From Pseudoips prasinana (Eukaryota > Arthropoda > Insecta > Lepidoptera > Nolidae): a stretch of 64,000 nucleotides of DNA. Each line of letters opens with the position of its first letter. Position 1 is the stretch's first letter. The notes beneath the pieces were generated by a model that saw only the letters and a program-made list of their open reading frames with translations, was not told where the DNA came from and searched no databases. Positions 1 through 8,580 of the stretch are shown here, one piece after another. A program made the translations under genes and the position numbers. The DNA lies in contig OX621236.1 of the NCBI GenBank assembly GCA_951640165.1, forward strand, positions 28,760,948 through 28,824,947. The letters are read 5' to 3'.

Positions 1-103
1 GATGAAACTTTGTAGTAGGTAACATAGCTTATATATCCGAATATCACGTAGGATATAATTTATAGTAAAGTTTAACGCGAGTAAAACTGCGGGGCAGAGC
101 TAG
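1..103 (+). mobile_element. Helitron 3' end (cut by window edge)
   Basis: The sequence ends with a CG-rich hairpin (acgcgagtaaaactgcg) and then gggcagag plus CTAG followed by T. This is the canonical 3' terminus of a Helitron: a hairpin a few bases before CTRR, inserted between A and T. The same end recurs at 3889 and 21789 and, on the minus strand, at 44988. The 5' part lies outside the window. Confidence 0.75.
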
Positions 104-117
104 TCTTAAATATTAAA

Positions 118-406
118 AGTGCTCCTGGCCAAATTTCGGCCGCAGCAGCCAATTTCAATGGAGCACGAGCGTGTTCGCAAGCACAGGTTAATTTTCTATT
201 TCCTCACTCTCATACTCTGATAGGACGGGCTTGCAGATATGACTTGAATGAAGTTACGTATGGATCTCACAGCTTCTCCGTGGTAAGAGCACATGAAACC
301 GGTAACTAGTGGATGGTTTTCTTGCTAGAAAAATCCTAATAACACGTTTTGGTTTTCAACCCAGGACCTCATTATCACATGAACACGCTACCGCTATCAA
401 CGAGAC
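118..406 (-). mobile_element. tRNA-derived SINE, type C, degraded
   Basis: Read on the minus strand, a tRNA-like head near 345-406 (ctagcggtagcgtgttc-like A box, then a B box like ggtcctgggttgaaaacc) is followed by a body resembling the copy at 34881-35257, including 'aaatttcggccgcagcagcc' near 130-150. The middle, about 240-340, is poorly conserved. It is the older of two copies and abuts a type A SINE. Confidence 0.6.
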
Positions 407-407
407 A

Positions 408-662
408 TAATATCCTGGGACATTATTTATACACAGTCATCTGATCCCAAACTAAGCAGAGCTTGTGCTATGGAAATCAGATAACTGATATACTACATAT
501 TATACTATTTTTCTTTTGATAATACATATTTATATAGATAATTTCACCCAGACCCAGGACAAACAGGCATATTCATGCACACAAATATCTGTCCTGGGTG
601 GGAATCGAACCCACGATCTCCGGCGTGAAAGGCAAGCATTTGTCAACCACGCCAACGCCTCG
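408..662 (-). mobile_element. tRNA-derived SINE, type A
   Basis: On the minus strand this begins with a tRNA-like head, A box 'ggcgtggttgac' and B box 'gtgggttcgattcccacc'. It then runs through the family body (ctgtttgtcctgggtctggg, a cagttatctgatttcc block, gggatcagatgac) to 'gtcccaggatatta'. Seven or more related copies occur in the window. The head looks like a tRNA gene but is followed by a conserved non-tRNA body, so it is a SINE and not a functional tRNA. Confidence 0.85.
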
Positions 663-1446
663 AACTGAATTTACCTCTAAATACGGGCTTAAGTAACATA
701 GCAACTTTCACTCCAAAAACAAATATAGCAAAATATAGCATAATATAATATAATACCGGTAGATAAAACAATCAAGCAGCACAACGAGCCCTCATAACTC
801 GTTGTGTATAATTATTTACAACAAAGAACTTTTGGAGATAATAATTGAAGTCATAATATATGAATTGTAGCTCTCGCTTTGCATAACAAAGACTCATTTG
901 TCACCATCTTTTTAAGATAACGTACATAGTAAATGTAATCTATATTCGCAAATATTAGTAAAAAAATGTTTTGAGTAATATTTTATAGTTATCCAATTCA
1001 AATCTAACCGAAAAACCGTTAGACTCAACAATAAACTGACTATCAGCGATGTGAATATGATATGAAACCGCTCATTTCAGCCCCATTTTGGAAAGAATTT
1101 CATTTGTTTGTGGTTTATGCTAGGGTTTTGTAGGTGTGACAGATTGACGGACAAATGGGATAGTAAAATTACAGTTCCTTCTTGCAATTTTATTACAGAA
1201 TGCCTAAAAATTAAGACATTAAATATCTTAAAACTGGAAAATCTTACATCAAATCGTTTCGGTGTGGCACGCTGCCGCTAACTACGAACGGAACACAGTA
1301 GCAGATCAATTTAGGAGCTCTTTTGCTACCGCCCATATGGAGTATTTAGACGGTTCTCTTAACAGCCTAGCTCTGATTAGTAGAGGGAGTGCTGGTTCGA
1401 TTCCATCCGAATAAAGAAAAATCTATGATATCTTTTTTATGCGTTT
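663..1446. other. Intergenic stretch, no gene seen
   Basis: AT-rich sequence with no convincing reading frame. A lone B-box-like ggttcgattcc at 1394-1404 suggests a worn SINE head on the + strand near 1360-1410. Nothing else is recognised. Confidence 0.5.
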
Positions 1447-1666
1447 AGATTACCTAACGCTTTACGTTTTGAATAATGCCATAAAACTTAACCTGATTAA
1501 ATATCTTGTTTTACCTGACTCTATGTGGCTATAGACATATTAATGTTATAAATGTATGCAGTTAGATATGAGGTAAGATAAAACAAGATATTAAATCAGG
1601 TTGAGTTTTATGGAATACTATAAAACTCAACTTGATATAATAATTCGAAACGTAAAGCGTTAATCT
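1447..1666. mobile_element. MITE-like inverted-repeat element
   Basis: The outer arms match in inverted orientation: agatta..taacgctttacg at 1447-1465 against cgtaaagcgttaatct at 1651-1666. Inside them a second pair of arms, 1479-1514 and about 1573-1612, matches as well (ccataaaactyaacctgatt and its complement). The right side carries an extra 25-30 bp partial duplicate, near 1617-1640. There is no coding capacity. Boundaries and target duplication are uncertain. Confidence 0.6.
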
Positions 1667-2125
1667 ACAACACTACATTATTTCCTAAAGTAAATATTGT
1701 ATGCTGCCGGAGAAGTAACTCATAAGTAATATAGTTATAGTGACAATTACGTATTTATTACAACACTATAACAGTTCTTAAATAAATATATCATAGCGGC
1801 ACATTATTTTGACACTTCCTAATCAAATCATAGCGCTCCAGCACTACACAAATTTTCTATCAATTTTGTTCGTCAAACGTCGGCTTGGTGTTGCCATGTA
1901 TATAATGATTATAAGCACCTAATCGATACTATTGTTTCGATGTTTTCATTTAAATTAATATTATCCAGCAAAGAATATCTATATATAAATATATAGTTTA
2001 TTTGACTACTAATGTTTTTTTGTATTTTACTATTATTCTAGTATTTACACACTTGGCCACACTTTCAAGTTGGGCGCAAACAGTCGTTGGATGAATTTAC
2101 TTATGGCTTGTAATGTGGTTATGTA
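1667..2125. other. Intergenic stretch, nothing recognised
   Basis: AT-rich with short A/T runs. No coding signal and no strong repeat match to other parts of the window were seen. Confidence 0.5.
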
Positions 2126-2252
2126 CAGACGCACATCTAGCTACACCAATCTGTCAAATTTGTTTTATCGATTTTCAAGTTTATCACATAAGTATAAGGT
2201 TCACTTTCAATTGGGGAATTTTGACGGATTGGGGTAGATTGATGTGCTGGCG
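2126..2252. mobile_element. Mariner-type MITE, degraded copy
   Basis: Flanked by TA on both sides, with inverted arms cagacg...cacatctagctac and gtagattgatgtgctggcg and an interior shared with the copies at 4511-4642 and 35671-35805. The left terminus has lost a few bases (cagacgcacatc instead of cagacgccagcacatc). An apparent 99-codon frame across it is fortuitous. Confidence 0.75.
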
Positions 2253-2324
2253 TACTTTTGATAAAGTAGTTCGGCTTTTTTTTGTAATTTATTTATTCCA
2301 CCAATCTACTCTTTTCTTTACTTT

Positions 2325-2585
2325 GCTCTTTGGCGTGGTGGGTAAAAACTTGCCTTTCACACCACTGGTCGTAGATTCGATTACCACCCACGACAAATAT
2401 TTGTGTGCATGAACAAGTCTCTTTGTCTTGAGCTTGGGTGTAATTATGTATATAAGTATGTATTTACAAAATAAAAGTAGTGTTATGTAGTATATCAGTT
2501 ATCTGGTTTCTATAGTACAAACACAAACTCTTCTTAATTTGGGATCAGATGAACGTGTGTGAATAATGACCCGGGATATATAAGT
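2325..2585 (+). mobile_element. tRNA-derived SINE, type A
   Basis: Head with A box tggcgtggtgggtaaa (2331) and B box ggtcgtagattcgattacc, then the family body and the 3' block gatcagatgaacgtgtgtga ending near gacccgggatata. It carries several substitutions relative to the copy at 45366, so it is not recent. Confidence 0.8.
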
Positions 2586-2855
2586 GGTAGGATCTCTTTT
2601 GAGGAATTATGTTATCTTCATGATGTTAAATATACTGATATAAGATTATTAGACCATAAAAGTGAATATTAAAATTGTTTGTCTATGTAGAGTGATGAAA
2701 TCCCTGAAAATTTAATTTACCTTGACTTTTTTATTAGGTTATCGTGATCCAATAACGAGCATGAACTCAAAACTCTGTAAACATTTCGAATAATATGGAA
2801 TATCATAACATTAGCAAAGATTAACTTTGATGTTGAATCCAGAACTTAGTTTGAC

Positions 2856-3085
2856 ATGCCAGTTGGCGTGGTTGGCGGAATTTTGCATTTTACGCCGCAG
2901 GTCGTGGTTTCGATTCCCACCCAGGACAGATATTTGTGTAAATGAACATGTCTGTTTATCCTAAGCCTGGGTGTAAATTTACAAAAGAAAATTAGTATAT
3001 TTAGTATCACTTATCTGGTTTCCATAGTACAAGCTCTGCTGAGTTGGGGATCAGATGGCCGTGTGTGAATTAGGATATTATTACG
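2856..3085 (+). mobile_element. tRNA-derived SINE, type A
   Basis: Head agttggcgtggttggcgg, B box gtggtttcgattcccaccc, and the body through gggatcagatggccgtgtgt to the aggatattatta end. It lies 270 bp downstream of another copy in the same orientation. Confidence 0.85.
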
Positions 3086-3140
3086 ATATATGAAAGTAGA
3101 ACTCTGGCTTTAAAATGCAGTTTGTGTCGTCTATTTATCA

Positions 3141-3230
3141 TTTGTTTTTACATTTTGACGTCTAAGTAAATATTGCGTGTTTTAACGTGGACACGTAATA
3201 TTTACAGTGGCGTCAAAATGAAAAACAAGT
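3141..3230. repeat. Imperfect hairpin, about 40-bp arms
   Basis: The left arm about 3141-3180 (atttgttttta..cattttgacg..gtaaatattgcgtgt) is the near reverse complement of 3191-3230 (acacgtaatatttac..cgtcaaaatg..aaaaacaagt). The spacer is 10 nt, with a handful of mismatches and a 1-nt bulge. It could be an old MITE, a template-switch product or a small-RNA hairpin. No terminal duplication is evident. Confidence 0.6.
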
Positions 3231-3393
3231 GACATGGTATGGATTATATTCAGAATAATTACCGTAGTATGATTTATTATGGTTTTAAGTATATATGCCG
3301 CCCGCCTTCAAACTGTTTTTAGTGATAAAGCATGATACAAGTCGACTGTTTATGGCTGGTTTATAGAATTTAAACGCCAATAATTTAATTTTA

Positions 3394-3695
3394 TCTATAC
3401 ATAAAATAAAATCGTAGGAAAGTCAAATCTGTACATTGAATTTTTTTTAAAGGATACTTGGGGCGTGATCTACAATCGGTATCGAAGCCAAAAATATAGT
3501 TTTAAGAATTTTTGTCTGTTTGTCAGTATGTATGTCCGAGCTAAACTCAAAAAGTACTGCATGGATTTACTTCAAATTTTGCACGAATTGGTCGGGTCAA
3601 CATATAGGCTACATATTATTACGCTATCACCTACGGGGGAGGAGCTGTGATAATTTATAAAGTTTAACGCGGGTAAAACCGCGGGGCATAGCTTG
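3394..3695 (+). mobile_element. Non-autonomous Helitron, type B
   Basis: Starts with TC (TCTATACATAAAATAAAATC) after an A and ends with hairpin acgcgggtaaaaccgcg, gggcatag and CTTG (for CTAG) before a T. It is the same length class and very similar to 21479-21789. The interior (cttggggcgtgatctacaat..) is non-coding. Ends and A/T insertion site fit the Helitron model. Confidence 0.85.
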
Positions 3696-3725
3696 TAACA
3701 AATAAGTTGTCAGGCAATGAAGAAA

Positions 3726-3889
3726 TCCTACTAATATTATAAATACGAAAGTTTATGAGTATGGATACTCACAAACTTTACTTTCAACGGATTTTGATGA
3801 AACTTTGTAGTAATAGCTTACATATCCGAATAATACATAGACTATGATTTATAAAGTTTGATGCGGGTGAAACTGCGGGGAACAGCTAG
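3726..3889 (+). mobile_element. Short non-autonomous Helitron, type A
   Basis: A 164-bp element with 5' TCCTACTAATATTATAAA, 3' hairpin atgcgggtgaaactgcg and CTAG. It is flanked by A at the left and T at the right. It lies 30 bp after the type B element in the same orientation. Minus-strand relatives are at 5905-6250 and 44988-45165. Confidence 0.85.
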
Positions 3890-3957
3890 TATAGTAATAA
3901 ACCATTGAATTAACAACATCTTACGGCCAATATTGTGTTTTAATATTCATAAAATAA

Positions 3958-4308
3958 ATGTAGCATTAAAGCGCGACCGTCGTTTTTAACACAAGGTCCG
4001 TCATAATAATAATACCTTTAATATAGACAGAACCATTGACAATATGTAGTAAAAATATTAGACTTAAACTAGATAATTAAACATAATCTCTTGACAATAA
4101 CTTGATACGAGCTAGCTAAATATCATTTCTGTAATAAAATAAATTTTATAAATGTTTTCATACAAGATGTACCTAAATATCTATGTTACTAGAAACAATA
4201 TCTAATGTATACAACTATATTACTACAAACATGTTCTGACTATTTACAAGCGCTTTTTTAAAGTCTACGTGAATAAAAACCTTTTTTATTTATTTTATTT
4301 ATTTATTT
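3958..4308 (+). mobile_element. 5'-truncated LINE-A copy (3' UTR only)
   Basis: From 'tagcattaaagcgcgaccgt' to a (TTTA)n tail this is almost identical to 31476-31830, the 3' end of the Jockey/CR1-like LINE at 29.6 kb. Its abrupt 5' start and shared A/T-rich tail are what target-primed reverse transcription leaves. Very few differences from the other copy point to recent insertion. Confidence 0.75.
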
Positions 4309-4510
4309 TAATAATACTAGTATCTAGAGCGACCCCAACTTGATGTAAATTATAGACAGTTTAACTTACTGTTTTAATTATGAAGCCAATACAACTTTGT
4401 AGACCAATGTAAAAAACGACTTCTTCTCGTACATAATAAGTAACCCACTCGATTACATACCATTCCTTTTATCGGTATTGAGGATTTTATGTCACACGAC
4501 CAGACATCTA

Positions 4511-4642
4511 CAGACGCCAGCACATCCTACCCCAATCTGTCAAATTTCCTTTATAGAATTTCAACTTTATCACAAAAGCATAAGGTTCACTTTCAATTGG
4601 GGAAATTTGACAGATTGGGGTAGCTTGATGTGCTGGCGTCTG
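4511..4642. mobile_element. Mariner-type MITE, best copy
   Basis: 132 bp with TA on each side. The ends are CAGACGCCAGCACATC and its reverse complement GATGTGCTGGCGTCTG; the inverted repeats extend about 37 bp (..ccccaatctgtcaaat). TA duplication plus CAG termini fit Tc1/mariner-derived MITEs. No coding capacity. Confidence 0.85.
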
Positions 4643-4916
4643 TAGAAATAACTATATAAACCTATAAGGTTTTGTGGCACGGTATAAAAAAGTACTATGG
4701 GTGCACCAGATGCGAGCGGTACATTACGACTTGCCATAAAAATAAGCAAGCAATATAATATATAGCCTTATCTCGTATTCTCTTGACGCACGTCAAATCT
4801 GACGTTCTTCATATAGGCATTATATGCCCACTTTACAAAGCCGCAATTTTTTTATTTTAATTAAAAATATATGTGTATATTCAAGTCTGTGTGTAGTTCA
4901 ATAAATTTACAGGCTA

Positions 4917-5859
4917 GCCGAGGAGTTGACGTTCAAACGCAAAATAAAATTTAGATACTTTATGATGAGGAGTATCCGAATCACCCCCATGTAGTGTTGA
5001 AAATTACTAAAGTGACTGAATTAGACTGACTGTCATTTACGGTCAAATTGGTCAAGAATGGTCATTTTCAGACAATTTGATTTCAGTAATATTTTTGTAT
5101 CTTTTAAGTTTTTGTCGTTGATTAAAGTCTACAACTTGTAAATTGAAACAAAAAAGTGGTTTTTATGAATTATAGTATTATTATATACCTAGTGTTAATA
5201 ATTTTACATTTCTAATCATGCGTGCATTTAAGACAAAATGGCAACGTCGCATCGCCTCGCGCATCGACTTTGATGTCGTCTTATCCTCTCATGATATAAT
5301 AGAAAATAAAACGTTGCTTCATTTAAACTTGCATATAAATTGGGTACCTAAATAAATACATAATTGAGTGGTAGTCGAGAATAGACAATAATAATTCAGT
5401 CAAATTGACTGAATTTGACAGTAAATGACCGGTCATTTAAGGTTTATGACACTTGTGACAATCATATTTAGTCATTTTACATCTCTACCCCCATGTATGT
5501 TCTACGATTTTGCGTAGTTTTCGAGATTTTATTTTGAAATTTTTTAATGCTTTTTTCGTGAATTTCACCTAACATCAAATTTCGATTTTTTCTCGCTCTG
5601 TTGAACATTCTTTGTTCAGTTTTTTGTGATAACTAATTAGCATAGTTTAACCTAACACCCTAAAAAGTATGGTTTATCTAATCATTGCAGAACTGACTTA
5701 GAATTTATTCGAAAGTTCAAAATTAGGGTTTGTGCTCAGGACTCATACATTTTCTAAGTATTAAGAAAAACGCAAACGCCTAGAACATTTATGGGGGTGA
5801 TTCGGATACTCCTAATCATAAGGTATCCAAATTTTGCGTTTGAACGTCAACTCCTCGGC
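4917..5859. mobile_element. TIR DNA element (host of a nested MITE)
   Basis: Terminal inverted repeats begin gccgaggagttgacgttcaa at both ends. They run for roughly 100 bp once the nested insertion is removed (..ggagtatccgaatcaccccc..). The interior is non-coding. Flanks on both sides contain a similar block (ttcaartctgtgtktagtt), so the true boundary or target duplication is unclear. It carries the hAT-like MITE 4992-5487 within its left arm. Superfamily not assigned. Confidence 0.75.
4992..5487. mobile_element. hAT-like MITE nested in TIR element
   Basis: Flanked by the perfect 8-bp direct repeat CCCCCATG (4984-4991 and 5488-5495), the target duplication length of hAT elements. The ends are imperfect inverted repeats: TAGTGTTGAAAATTACTAAA at the left against TAGAGATGTAAAATGACTAA at the right, read inward. 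The interior has internal tgactgaattga-type repeats and no long frame. Removing the element restores the left arm of the host element. Confidence 0.8.
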
Positions 5860-5904
5860 CATCCTTTAAATTCAAATCTGTGTTTAGTTAAAAAATATAT
5901 TATA

Positions 5905-6250
5905 CTAGCTGTGCGCCGCAGTTTTTCCCGCTTGGAACTTTATACGCGCATCCGAACTTAGCGTCGTTCGCGCGTCGTCCTTTAATTTACGAATGAAACA
6001 TAGACCTACAAATATTACGACAGTACAACAAAAACGTTTAAAATCTTTTTTTGTATCTCGTAGAACAAAAGTTGTTGCTTATGATGTACGCAATCGAGTC
6101 CTGTGAGGTTGTTAGTGTTTTACAAATAACCGTATAAGCTAAATTACTACATAGTTTCATTAATATCCCTTCGGTAGTTTTTGCGTGAAAGAGTAATAAA
6201 CATTCATACATCCTTCTCACAAACTTTTGCATTTATAATTTTAGTGGGGA
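5905..6250 (-). mobile_element. Helitron, type A, longer variant
   Basis: Minus-strand 3' end at 5905 (CTAG, then the degraded hairpin gcgccgcagtttttcccgc); 5' end near 6250 (tcccca..aattataaatgc). The central part (about 5945-6160) is longer than in the 164-bp copy. It lies just upstream of the visible formamidase exons. Confidence 0.7.
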
Positions 6251-6508
6251 GGGCCTATACTAGCTGCTGTTTAAAACATTTTTTTTTTTTTATTTATTAT
6301 GTTTGTTTTATTTTATTATGTTGATATCACTGTTTTTTCAAACCCTACCCTATTTCAAATAACGTAGGTTGACTTTTTCGTTGTACTAAAAGGCAAATAT
6401 CACCACTCCGTACTCACAATAAGGGGTGTGGCGTTGAGGCATGACCTTGCATTTATGACGTAAACTTTTAGATGACTAAAATCTACAAAACACATTTTAT
6501 GTTCCCAG

Positions 6509-6722
6509 ATGCTCCAATATTGGTTTATGTTCACGGAGGTTACTGGCAAGAGTTATCTCGTGAGATTTCCCGGTACCCAGCACAGCCACTCCATAGAGCC
6601 AAGGTGAAGACCATCGTGGTAGGATATGACCTCTGCCCCACTGCGACCTTAGCAGAAATAGTCAACCAAATAAGAAACGCTGCCAGATTTGTGTTCGAAT
6701 ACGCAGAAAAAATGGGCTCCAA
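6509..6722 (+). CDS. AFMID: Kynurenine formamidase, internal exon
   Basis: Encodes about 71 residues of an alpha/beta-hydrolase that converts N-formylkynurenine to kynurenine in tryptophan catabolism; in insects this feeds ommochrome pigment synthesis. The motif HGGYWQ at 6532-6549 is the formamidase oxyanion-hole signature, followed by the conserved strand TIVVGYDLCP. The exon is bounded by an acceptor after a pyrimidine-rich run (ttttatgttcccag, AG at 6507-6508) and by a donor gtaaga at 6723. An open frame runs upstream to a methionine codon at 6472, but I take that as intron read-through because homologues have about 75-85 residues before this point. The exon ends after two bases of a Lys codon, and 7882 supplies the third. 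Upstream exons were not found. Confidence 0.85.
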
Positions 6723-7881
6723 GTAAGATAACCCTTCTCTGATAAATCATGATTTAATGCCCTGAGTATGTACAGTCAGCAACAGGAAGCGCTTAACAAG
6801 ACTAGTTTGTTCGCCGAGTATCGTGATCCGGTTAGTTGAGAGCTGTACCTAAGAGGTACAGCCCTCTACTAATCGGACACTAGAATATGAACAGTATGTG
6901 GAGTGAGCTCTACCTAAGAGGTAGAAAAGAGAAAGATAAATCGCTGCAGGGTCCGGTAGGTAAGATCATCAGCTTCATATCGTGCGTCATGCCTATCACT
7001 GCTGGACATAGGCCTCCACTAAAGGATTTCATAACGTTGCCATTTGGAGCGATTTGCCGTAGTCACCGCGTTTGGCATGCGAGTTGGCGACCGCAATTAA
7101 GTGGTAGTTAGTACACAGGAGGCGCTCCTGCCCGACAACCTACTGTATCTCTTAGTCGCCTTTTACGACACCCACAGGGTGGTGGGTGGCCCTATTATTC
7201 TTACTCGCCGGAAATCACAGCTAATCATGCCTAAAAATAAAATATTGTTAAAGTAATACTACTACTTAATAAAACCTTACACCTAATGTAAAAATCTCAT
7301 TGATTTTCGTAAGGGCAAGGTTCTAATTGCAGTTGTTCAAGTCTTTTTGCATTGGTAACTAGTACTAATGTAATATGTTGAGCCTATATTTAATAGGGCT
7401 CGATATATATCATTGTTTTATGTGTAGCATTCTTTCACCTTTGACCAGTTTGGCTGAAGAGGTACGTTACGGAATACATTTTAGGTACTAGCACTTGGTT
7501 CAAGTTGTAATGCTGTCTGTTGTGTGTTGGTCTCTTGGTGTTGGTTAGTTGCTGGTTGAAAAGCACATCGGAGGTGGGAAATTGAAGAAAGCTTGGCAGC
7601 AGATTAGTAATGTCATGTGTGTTAAAAGCAACGGCTGTAAGCTTATTTGGCTACATGGTAGTATTAAATAAATGGTAGTTTAGTCTTTGTAAAACTACTT
7701 CTCCTGCTGACTGTACAATGGGTTGGAGATAACAGTACATAATAAAGTGTTATTGTTGTATGAGTTTATTTATTTCGTAATACGATTGTTGAATATTTTA
7801 TGTGTATTATTTAAAGTCAGTTCGATAACGTTTGAAGGACTTATTTATTAAATAAATTCACGTTGATAACTATGTTTACAG
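6723..7881 (+). other. Formamidase intron
   Basis: Begins gtaaga and ends tatgtttacag, a consensus donor and acceptor. Joining across it keeps the frame (Lys split 2+1) and links AEKMGS to GVYFAGHSAG, as in the protein family. The intron carries a LINE-like repeat (6950-7230) and otherwise AT-rich filler. Confidence 0.85.
6950..7230. mobile_element. Worn LINE/SINE-like fragment in intron
   Basis: Contains 'tcactgctggacataggcct' and 'tagtcgccttttacgacacc' followed by caggg. I recognise both blocks from a very common lepidopteran interspersed repeat. The first also resembles the 'ccactgctggacaaaggcct' end of the RTE copies at 15.6 kb. A 74-codon frame across it is not a gene. Confidence 0.6.
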
Positions 7882-8341
7882 AGGAGTTTACTTCGCCGGC
7901 CATTCTGCGGGCGCACACCTGGTGGCTAAACTTCTCGCCAGTCCGGACTTCTTAGACAGTACTCCTGGCTCACACCGGCTACAGGGTGCCTTCCTCGTCT
8001 CCGGGGTATACGACTTAAGAGAACTTGTACACACATCTGTAAACGAAGCCGTCCAACTCCCCGACGAGTGGGCGATTCCTCTTTCTCCCCAATTCGACGA
8101 TTATACTCATCTGCAGGGAAGAAGAATCAGATTATACATCATAGCAGGACATCACGACAGCCCTACTTTCAAAAAACAATCCAGAGAGTTCTATGAAATC
8201 CTAAATAACACATGCTTGATTCAAAACATGTATTTAGAGATAAAAGACGGAATGGACCACTTTGATATAGTTGAATGTTTCGCGAATCATGATAATTACA
8301 TGAAGAATCTGTTGGTTCACGACATTCGAAAACATTTATAA
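7882..8341 (+). CDS. AFMID: Kynurenine formamidase, terminal exon
   Basis: Encodes the C-terminal 152 residues and the stop codon (8339-8341). The nucleophile elbow GHSAGAH is at the start, with catalytic Ser at 7904-7906. The acid is probably the Asp of AGHHDSP (8156-8158) and the base the His of MDHFDIVE (8258-8260), giving a complete Ser-Asp-His triad. SGVYDLREL is the usual family segment between elbow and acid. No stops or frameshifts interrupt it. With the upstream exon it gives about 224 residues of an expected ~300, all starting close to the oxyanion motif. The protein should be soluble and cytosolic; no membrane segment is seen. Confidence 0.88.
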
Positions 8342-8580
8342 GCGCTCGGTACCATATAATGCGGATTCATATAATATCTGTCTATAACTCGCCAGTTTCT
8401 ATTCAATACCATTGCTATTGAATATAAATTGTGTAATGTTTTAAATTTAGCATGAACATCGATGATACGAAAAAGAAAATGTATTTTGGAATCCGGGAAA
8501 ATTAGGGATTGATGAGCTTTATTAGCATAATCTAAAGGAAGTTTTTTAAATGATAAATAAACGTATTTGAAGGATAAACA
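8342..8580 (+). other. Formamidase 3' UTR with poly(A) signal
   Basis: After the stop, an AT-rich tail contains AATAAA at 8556-8561, about 215 bp downstream, a plausible polyadenylation signal. The cleavage site itself cannot be seen. Confidence 0.55.

Noticed and set aside
2113..2412. 99-codon plus-strand frame
   Set aside because: It crosses a mariner-type MITE and the head of a type A SINE.
6472..6508. Methionine at 6472 as the formamidase start
   Set aside because: Homologous proteins have about 75-85 residues before the HGGYW motif, and a good splice acceptor lies at 6507-6508, so the upstream open stretch is read as intron.
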